This document shows positions 59,228-64,000 of a stretch of 64,000 bases of DNA, piece by piece (positions within the stretch are counted from its first letter, which is position 1; the number at the start of each line of letters is the position of its first letter). The notes under the pieces were generated by a model, which ran no database searches, was not told where the DNA came from, and saw nothing but the letters and a program-made list of their open reading frames with translations. The stretch covers positions 1-64,000 of the forward strand of contig JAGBFA010000005.1 in NCBI GenBank assembly GCA_017936685.1, read 5' to 3'. Source of the stretch: Alistipes sp. (GTDB lineage Bacteria; Bacteroidota; Bacteroidia; Bacteroidales; Rikenellaceae). Both the position numbers and the translations under genes were made by a program.

Positions 59228-60244
59228 ATGAAAAACGAAGAGACTATTTACGACAATGAAAACACCGTTTACGACGATACGCGAGTGAATGAGAGCGCGG
59301 CTGCGGCCGGTGCAACCGAGGAGCGTGCGGCCGAGAATGAGGCTGCGGCACCTGCGCCCAAAAAGGGCTCGGCATGGAAGGCGGCTTCGGTCGGCGCGGG
59401 AACGGGCATGCTGCTGGGCACGGTGGCATCGTTTGCCACCAACAAGGCCATAGCCGACGAGAAGGTGCCTTCGGAGCAGGATTCGGTATTCGAGGACGCG
59501 AACGACTCGGCACAGCCCGCGTGGGCCGACGACGAGGTGTCGGTGGCCACGAGCGTCAACGACGACATGTCGTTCTCCGAGGCCTTTGCCGCAGCGCGTG
59601 CCGAGGTAGGCCCGGGCGGAGCTTTCGAGTGGCACGGCGGAGTCTACGGCACATATACGGCTGACGAGTGGAACGCAATGTCGGCCGAGGAGCGCGCCGA
59701 GTATAACGATCATTTCAGTTGGAGCAATCACACGACAACCTCATCGGGTGCGTCGGCCGCGGAGCCGGAGGTTGCGTCGACCGACACGGGCGAAGGAGAC
59801 GATTATGCGCAGAACGCCGGGGCGGACGATGATGTCGAGGCGGTCAGCGTCGACGAGCTCGACTCTGCCGTCGGGGAGACTGCCGATCTGTCGGGCGGTG
59901 ATACCGCCGGCACGGACGATGTCGAGGTGGCTGTGGTCGATTCCGATCCCGAGGTGGAGATCTTAGGCGTGACTTATGACGATGATTTGGGAGTCAACAT
60001 CGGCGGCATGACTGTCGACGGCCAGGACGTGGTGCTGGTCGATGTCACCGACAGCGGTCATTTCGACTACATGATGGTCGATGCCGACGGTAACGGCGAG
60101 ATTTCGGATAACGAGGTGTTCGACATAGCCGATCAGGGCATTTCGGTCGAGGAGTTCGCCAATGCCGCAGCGGGCGGCGGCGACATGTATGCCTCGAACG
60201 ACTCGGAGACGGATTATATCAACGACGGCTATGACCTGGCTTAG
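59228..60244 (+). CDS. Acidic membrane protein with EF-hand-like loop (2)
   Basis: This 338-residue acidic protein opens with KNEETIYDNENTVYDDTR, which carries two T-x-[YF]-D motifs like those after the kinase domains. A Gly/Ala-rich helix follows (about 55-80, GAGTGMLLGTVASFATNKA), then a segment with FEWHGGVYGTYTADEWNAMS (about 140-160) and a long acidic stretch. The C-terminal domain has DVTDSGHFDYMMVDADGNGE, an EF-hand-like Asp loop. Paralogous at the C-terminus to 54377. It could be a kinase substrate recognised by the FHA proteins; that is inference. It overlaps the caspase-like gene by 14 bases. Confidence 0.75.
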   Translation: MKNEETIYDNENTVYDDTRVNESAAAAGATEERAAENEAAAPAPKKGSAWKAASVGAGTGMLLGTVASFATNKAIADEKVPSEQDSVFEDANDSAQPAWADDEVSVATSVNDDMSFSEAFAAARAEVGPGGAFEWHGGVYGTYTADEWNAMSAEERAEYNDHFSWSNHTTTSSGASAAEPEVASTDTGEGDDYAQNAGADDDVEAVSVDELDSAVGETADLSGGDTAGTDDVEVAVVDSDPEVEILGVTYDDDLGVNIGGMTVDGQDVVLVDVTDSGHFDYMMVDADGNGEISDNEVFDIADQGISVEEFANAAAGGGDMYASNDSETDYINDGYDLA

Positions 60245-60971
60245 AGCAGCTCTCGCGGCGGCAGCGATGCTGTTGGTATCGCTGTCGGCCGCGGCTAAGG
60301 TATATTTGGTGTCGGTGGGCATCACCGACTATCCCGGCACGGACAGCGATCTGGCATTGCCCGCCAAAGATGCGCGGACGATAACGTGGGTCTACTCCAA
60401 GAACTCCGGCCTGCAATATTGCATGCTGCTCGACAGCAATGCCACAGTGGCGCATATCAAGTCGGCCATGAACCGCGTGTTCTCTGCGGCCGGGGCCGAC
60501 GACATCGTGGTATTCTTTTACAGCGGTCACGGCTACCCGGGCGGCTTTTGTGCCTATGACGGCGATTTGAGCTACACGGATATACGCAAGGCCATGGCGC
60601 GCAGCCGCTGCAAGAACAAAATGATCTTCGCCGATGCCTGCTATGCGGGCAAGATGCGCACCGATGTCTCGTCGATGAACTCGCAGTCGGAGCAGTCGGC
60701 GGCGCGAAAGGCCAACGTCATGCTGTTCCTCTCGTCGCGCAGCAACGAATGTTCGATCGAGAGTCCCGGCATGGCCAACGGCTTCTTTACGACCTACCTG
60801 CAAAAGGGCTTGCGCGGCGGAGCCGACAAAAACAAGGATCGCATAATCACTGCGCGCGAGTTGTTCGATTATGTGCATCGCAATGTGGTCGAACTCTCCG
60901 GCGGCGCACAACACCCCGTCATGTGGGGCAAGTTCTCCGACAATATGCCGGTGATGAAGTGGAAAAAATAG
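60231..60971 (+). CDS. Exported caspase-like (C14) protease
   Basis: This 246-residue protein starts at the ATG at 60231 inside the end of the acidic protein gene. After a signal peptide (to about 22, LLVSLSAAA) comes a caspase/metacaspase p20-like fold: VYLVSVGITDYPGTDSDLAL, H100 in FFYSGHG, C137 in FADACYAGK and SRSNECSIESPGMANGFFT. The Cys-His dyad is complete. Residues about 200-220 (GGADKNKDRIITARELFDYV) include an EF-hand-like turn, hinting at calcium dependence as in metacaspases. The signal peptide suggests it acts outside the cytoplasm, an unusual setting for a caspase beside kinases. Confidence 0.9.
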   Translation: MTWLRAALAAAAMLLVSLSAAAKVYLVSVGITDYPGTDSDLALPAKDARTITWVYSKNSGLQYCMLLDSNATVAHIKSAMNRVFSAAGADDIVVFFYSGHGYPGGFCAYDGDLSYTDIRKAMARSRCKNKMIFADACYAGKMRTDVSSMNSQSEQSAARKANVMLFLSSRSNECSIESPGMANGFFTTYLQKGLRGGADKNKDRIITARELFDYVHRNVVELSGGAQHPVMWGKFSDNMPVMKWKK

Positions 60972-60982
60972 ATACAGTCGAT

Positions 60983-61591
60983 ATGGAACAGACAACAATA
61001 AAGATAAAGTGTCCGTGCTGCGGCGCGATTCTCGCGGTTAAGCGGCAGCCGGGTATAGAGAATAAAAACATCACCTGTCCCGTTTGCAAGGAGTCGTCGG
61101 CTTTTGCGGCTTATCGGCAGGTGGTCGACGTGGCACACGAACATACGAAATATCCCGACAAGGAAAAGACTCGTCATCATTCAGACGAAGAGACCGATTT
61201 GGGCGACCGTCCCAATCTTGTACCGGGCGTGTTGCGTGTGATGTCGGCGAGTGTCCCTGCGTTTCGCCTGAAAACCGGCAGGAATGTCATAGGGCGTGCG
61301 TCGTCGGCATCGTCGGCCGATTTCCGCATACCCACGCCCGAGAGCAATCGCATGAGCCGCGAGCATCTGGTGATCGAGGTTAAAAAGGTGCCGGGCAAGG
61401 GCATGGTGCACTATGCGTCGCTCTACAAGCCGCGCGTCAACGACACCCGCATCAACGGCGAACGCATGGAATACGGCGATTGTGTGGTGCTGCACGACGG
61501 CGACACTCTGCGTCTGCCCGATGCGGTGCTGCGGTTCGAGATCCCCGACGACGGGGAGAGAAAATACGACGAGAGTGAATATACAATGTGA
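60983..61591 (+). CDS. Zinc-ribbon and FHA-domain protein
   Basis: This 202-residue cytosolic protein has an N-terminal zinc ribbon (IKCPCCGAILAV and ITCPVCKES) and a C-terminal FHA domain (about 95-190) with GRNVIGRASS, NRMSREHLVIEV, VNDTRINGERM and the usual strand order. FHA domains bind phosphothreonine peptides. It lies 12 bases after the caspase-like gene and 21 bases before the PP2C gene. The G-R...S-R-x-H...N-G signature is complete, unlike the degenerate one in the 49933 gene. It is a plausible reader of the kinases' T-x-[FY]-D motif. Confidence 0.92.
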   Translation: MEQTTIKIKCPCCGAILAVKRQPGIENKNITCPVCKESSAFAAYRQVVDVAHEHTKYPDKEKTRHHSDEETDLGDRPNLVPGVLRVMSASVPAFRLKTGRNVIGRASSASSADFRIPTPESNRMSREHLVIEVKKVPGKGMVHYASLYKPRVNDTRINGERMEYGDCVVLHDGDTLRLPDAVLRFEIPDDGERKYDESEYTM

Positions 61592-61611
61592 TGTAATAAA
61601 AATCATGACCT

Positions 61612-63087
61612 ATGAAATATAAGTTGAATGTATATGGCATTTGGGAGCAGGGACCTCGCGAGAAGCAGGAGGACTCGATGTTTCCCGCTTATGGCAAGGC
61701 TGCGGCCGAGGACCGTCTCTTTATCCTTTGCGACGGCATGGGCGGACACTCCGCCGGCGAGGTGGCGAGCCGGACGGTGTGCGAGGCTATGGGTGCATCG
61801 ATATTGTCGCGCTGCACTTCGGTCGAGGGCGGCTTCACCGACGATGACTTCCGCGCAGGGCTTGCCGATGCGTTCGATGCTCTGGACGAGCACGACAACG
61901 GCGCGGCCAAGAAGATGGGTACGACGCTGACATTCCTCAAACTGCACGACCGCGGCGCGACGATAGCGCATATCGGCGACAGCCGCGTCTATCATATCCG
62001 TCCGGGGCGTGGTGTCGACGATACCGCTATCCTGTTCCAGACCGAGGATCACTCGCTGGTCAACGATCTGGTCAGAGTGGGGGAGCTTACGCGCGAGGAG
62101 GCCAAGGTATCCAAGCAGAAAAACATCATCACACGCGCCATGCAGCCCGGTATGGAGCGTCGCCCCAAGGCCGACATATATCATACGCATGATATTCGTC
62201 CGGGCGATTACTTCATGCTCTGCTCCGACGGTATATTGGAGCAGATGGAGGACGACAACTTGAAGTATATCTTTTCGGCCAAGGGCGGCGATGCGGCCAA
62301 CAAGGTCGATATGCTTATCAAGGTCACTCGCGAGAATCACGATAATCACTCGGCCATACTGGTGTATATCACCGATGTCGTCGATCCGCTGCCGGTCGAT
62401 GTCCCTGCTTCGGCCGGACGACGGGCTGCTGCCGTGGAGCCTCTTATGGCACAGGTAGAGGAGGGTACGGGCAGCGTCCGCAGTGTTCGTGCCGATGACC
62501 GTGCGCGCAACATCGGACAACGCCAGTCAGGCTCTGCTGCCGGCGGTTCGGACGATTTGCGGCGCAAGAGCTCTCGTCGTCTGTTGGTGCCGATGCTGGT
62601 AGCCGTTGCGGTTGCTGCGATAGTGTCGGTCGGATATTATCTCTACATACGTCCCGGCGAATCAGCTGCGACCGCGAAGACCGAGGCCGGGCAGACTCCT
62701 GCCACGCCCCCGTCGCCTAAGACGGATCCCGGCTCTGTACGTCATGGCTCCGCTCCGGCCAGTCCTGCCGCAGGGCAAACACCGCCTGCCGCCGGACAAC
62801 CTGCCCCTGCACAAGAGACACAGCCTGCGCAGGACAATGAGACGCCGTCAGCAACGACTCAGGAGCACGATTCTGACTCCGAGCCGCAGTCGCAGCCGGA
62901 ACCGCAGTCGCAGACCGCTCAAACCCCTGCCGTGCAGCAGCCGGCGCAATCGGGCGTAGTGCTTAACGACTCGCAAAGGGCCGCGGCCGAGGAGGTGGTG
63001 CAATCACAGCGAAGCTCCGACGATGACGGCAGCGATGTTGTCGACAGCGACAGCCAGAGATTGCATGAAAATATTACGAAAAAATAA
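61612..63087 (+). CDS. PP2C-type protein phosphatase with membrane anchor
   Basis: This 491-residue protein has an N-terminal PP2C domain (about 1-250) with metal-binding motifs CDGMGGHSAGEVAS, GTTLTFL, IAHIGDSRVYHIRP and CSDGILEQMEDDN. A linker, one membrane helix (about 323-345, LLVPMLVAVAVAAIVSVGYY) and a Pro/Gln/Ala-rich tail follow (for example QPAPAQETQPAQDNETPSAT). The phosphatase is cytosolic and would reverse the kinases' phosphorylations. It stands 21 bases after the FHA gene and 26 bases before the next kinase, at the centre of the array. All acidic metal ligands seem present. Confidence 0.95.
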   Translation: MKYKLNVYGIWEQGPREKQEDSMFPAYGKAAAEDRLFILCDGMGGHSAGEVASRTVCEAMGASILSRCTSVEGGFTDDDFRAGLADAFDALDEHDNGAAKKMGTTLTFLKLHDRGATIAHIGDSRVYHIRPGRGVDDTAILFQTEDHSLVNDLVRVGELTREEAKVSKQKNIITRAMQPGMERRPKADIYHTHDIRPGDYFMLCSDGILEQMEDDNLKYIFSAKGGDAANKVDMLIKVTRENHDNHSAILVYITDVVDPLPVDVPASAGRRAAAVEPLMAQVEEGTGSVRSVRADDRARNIGQRQSGSAAGGSDDLRRKSSRRLLVPMLVAVAVAAIVSVGYYLYIRPGESAATAKTEAGQTPATPPSPKTDPGSVRHGSAPASPAAGQTPPAAGQPAPAQETQPAQDNETPSATTQEHDSDSEPQSQPEPQSQTAQTPAVQQPAQSGVVLNDSQRAAAEEVVQSQRSSDDDGSDVVDSDSQRLHENITKK

Positions 63088-63113
63088 CTGTAACGCCTGC
63101 TAATCCAAACATT

Positions 63114-64000
63114 ATGACCCTACCGGTAGACACCCTTCTTCAAGGAGGGAAATACAGAATAGTCCGCTTTATCAGCAGCGGCGGTTTCGGCTGCACCTAC
63201 GAAGCTATCCATGTCAATATGGAGGAGCGTGTGGCTATCAAAGAGTTCTTTGTCAAGGACTTCTGCAATCGCGACGAGACCACGGCACATATTACCGTGG
63301 GCACTGTCGGCAAACGCGCTTTGGTCGACAAGCTGCGCCGTAAGTTCGCCGACGAGGCACGTGCCCTCTACAAACTCAAACACCCGGGCATCGTCCGCGT
63401 GTCGGACGTCTTCGAGGAGAATGGCACGGCCTACTACGTTATGGACTATGTCGACGGCCTTTCATTAGGAGAGATTGTCAAGCGCGACGGGGCTATGCCC
63501 GAGGTGCGTGCCGTGCGCTATATCCGTCAGGTTGCCGAAGCACTGCGCTATGTGCACAACCATAACCGTCTGCACCTTGACATCAAGCCCGGCAACATCA
63601 TGGTCGATGCGGACGACAATGCCGTCTTGATCGATTTCGGAGCTTCGAAACAATACGACGAGGAGGCCGGTGAGAACACCTCTACGCTTATGGGCAAAAC
63701 CCCGGGCTACGCCCCGTTGGAGCAGATGGGCAATAATGTGATGAAGTTCATGCCTGCTACCGATATTTACGCCCTCGGAGCTACGCTCTACAAGCTGCTT
63801 ACGGGTGTCACGCCGCCGGAGGCTAATCTGCTTGCCAGCGGCGAGGAGCTTGATCCTCTGCCGGAGACAATCTCGGAGCCTACCCGCCGTGCGATCTCGG
63901 CTGCCATGCAAATCAGGAAGAACGACCGTCCGCAGACCATCGATGCTTTCCTTTCGCTTCTCGATACATCAGCTACATCTGCCGTAGAGTTGGATAAGAC
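63114..64000 (+). CDS. Ser/Thr kinase, 3' end outside window (kinase 6)
   Basis: The window contains the first 295 codons: the whole kinase domain (SGGFGCTYEA, RVAIKEFFVK, HLDIKPGNIM, DFGAS, GKTPGYAPLEQ) and the start of the docking motif (ELDKT), where the sequence ends. The nucleotide sequence is almost the same as kinase 4 over most of this length, with small differences such as NHNRL for DHNRL and PPEANLL for PLSANVL. It is likely to continue with a membrane helix and FISUMP domain(s), but that is not visible. It follows the phosphatase gene by 26 bases. Confidence 0.9.
   Translation, partial: MTLPVDTLLQGGKYRIVRFISSGGFGCTYEAIHVNMEERVAIKEFFVKDFCNRDETTAHITVGTVGKRALVDKLRRKFADEARALYKLKHPGIVRVSDVFEENGTAYYVMDYVDGLSLGEIVKRDGAMPEVRAVRYIRQVAEALRYVHNHNRLHLDIKPGNIMVDADDNAVLIDFGASKQYDEEAGENTSTLMGKTPGYAPLEQMGNNVMKFMPATDIYALGATLYKLLTGVTPPEANLLASGEELDPLPETISEPTRRAISAAMQIRKNDRPQTIDAFLSLLDTSATSAVELDK

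Noticed and set aside
45355..64000. Type VI secretion-linked kinase/FHA/phosphatase module or TerY-P triad
   Set aside because: No Tss, Hcp, VgrG, ClpV, vWA or Ter gene is visible in the window; composition differs.
45355..64000. Reverse transcriptase or template repeat for a diversity-generating retroelement
   Set aside because: Searched the frames by eye for a reverse transcriptase core and a near-copy of the variable region; none found within the window.

Overview
The window looks like the chromosome of a gut-type Bacteroidota, most likely order Bacteroidales and possibly Alistipes or a relative (inferred from gene content, not tested). Supporting signs are a SusC/SusD pair, many promoters of the Bacteroidota form (TTTG, about 20 bases, then TAnnTTTG), almost no Shine-Dalgarno sites, RHS proteins with a DUF6443-type domain, EFR1-type ferredoxins, a reverse rubrerythrin and FISUMP (Fibrobacter succinogenes major paralogous) domains.

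Layout. 1-5603 (minus): two overlapping RHS/YD-repeat secreted proteins, the second running off the left edge. 6022-18435 (plus): a type II secretion / type IV pilus-like operon (pilin, prepilin peptidase, GspE ATPase, secretin, PilN/PilO/PilP-like assembly proteins, three further pseudopilin-like proteins, GspF), interrupted at 8353-11428 by exported cargo-like genes. One of these is a detached RHS tip carrying a JAB metallopeptidase motif, followed by a tandem pair of lipoproteins. 18497-20800 (minus): small AT-richer genes of unknown function. 21190-26188: reverse rubrerythrin, a thioredoxin-fold lipoprotein, a repeat-rich block, tRNA-Lys, a GH2-like protein that appears to have lost its catalytic residue, and a CE1-type esterase. 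26588-34623: housekeeping and accessory genes (HsdR_N-like protein, Bax inhibitor-1 family protein, a TonB receptor with a His-rich partner, EFR1 ferredoxin, SUI1 factor, DUF4435 protein). 35018-44834: SusC/SusD, a surface lipoprotein, a subtilisin-like lipoprotein and a small lipoprotein.

45355-64000 is the most striking part. It is a dense array of eukaryote-like signalling genes: a LytTR regulator, six Ser/Thr kinase-like proteins (one apparently a pseudokinase, one truncated by the window), two FHA-type proteins, a PP2C phosphatase, a caspase-like protease, a BspA-type leucine-rich repeat protein and two acidic membrane proteins with EF-hand-like loops. Four of the kinase proteins carry one or two FISUMP domains, six copies in all. 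The first part of each copy is nearly invariant. The last third varies at scattered codons, mainly in the first two codon positions, which resembles the variable regions of diversity-generating retroelement targets. A T-[VIA]-[FYI]-[DN] motif follows the kinase domain in the five complete kinases and recurs at the N-terminus of one acidic protein, which suggests a phosphothreonine/FHA docking code. A pair of 33-bp inverted repeats flanks about 267 bp just upstream of this array and could be an invertible switch or a MITE.
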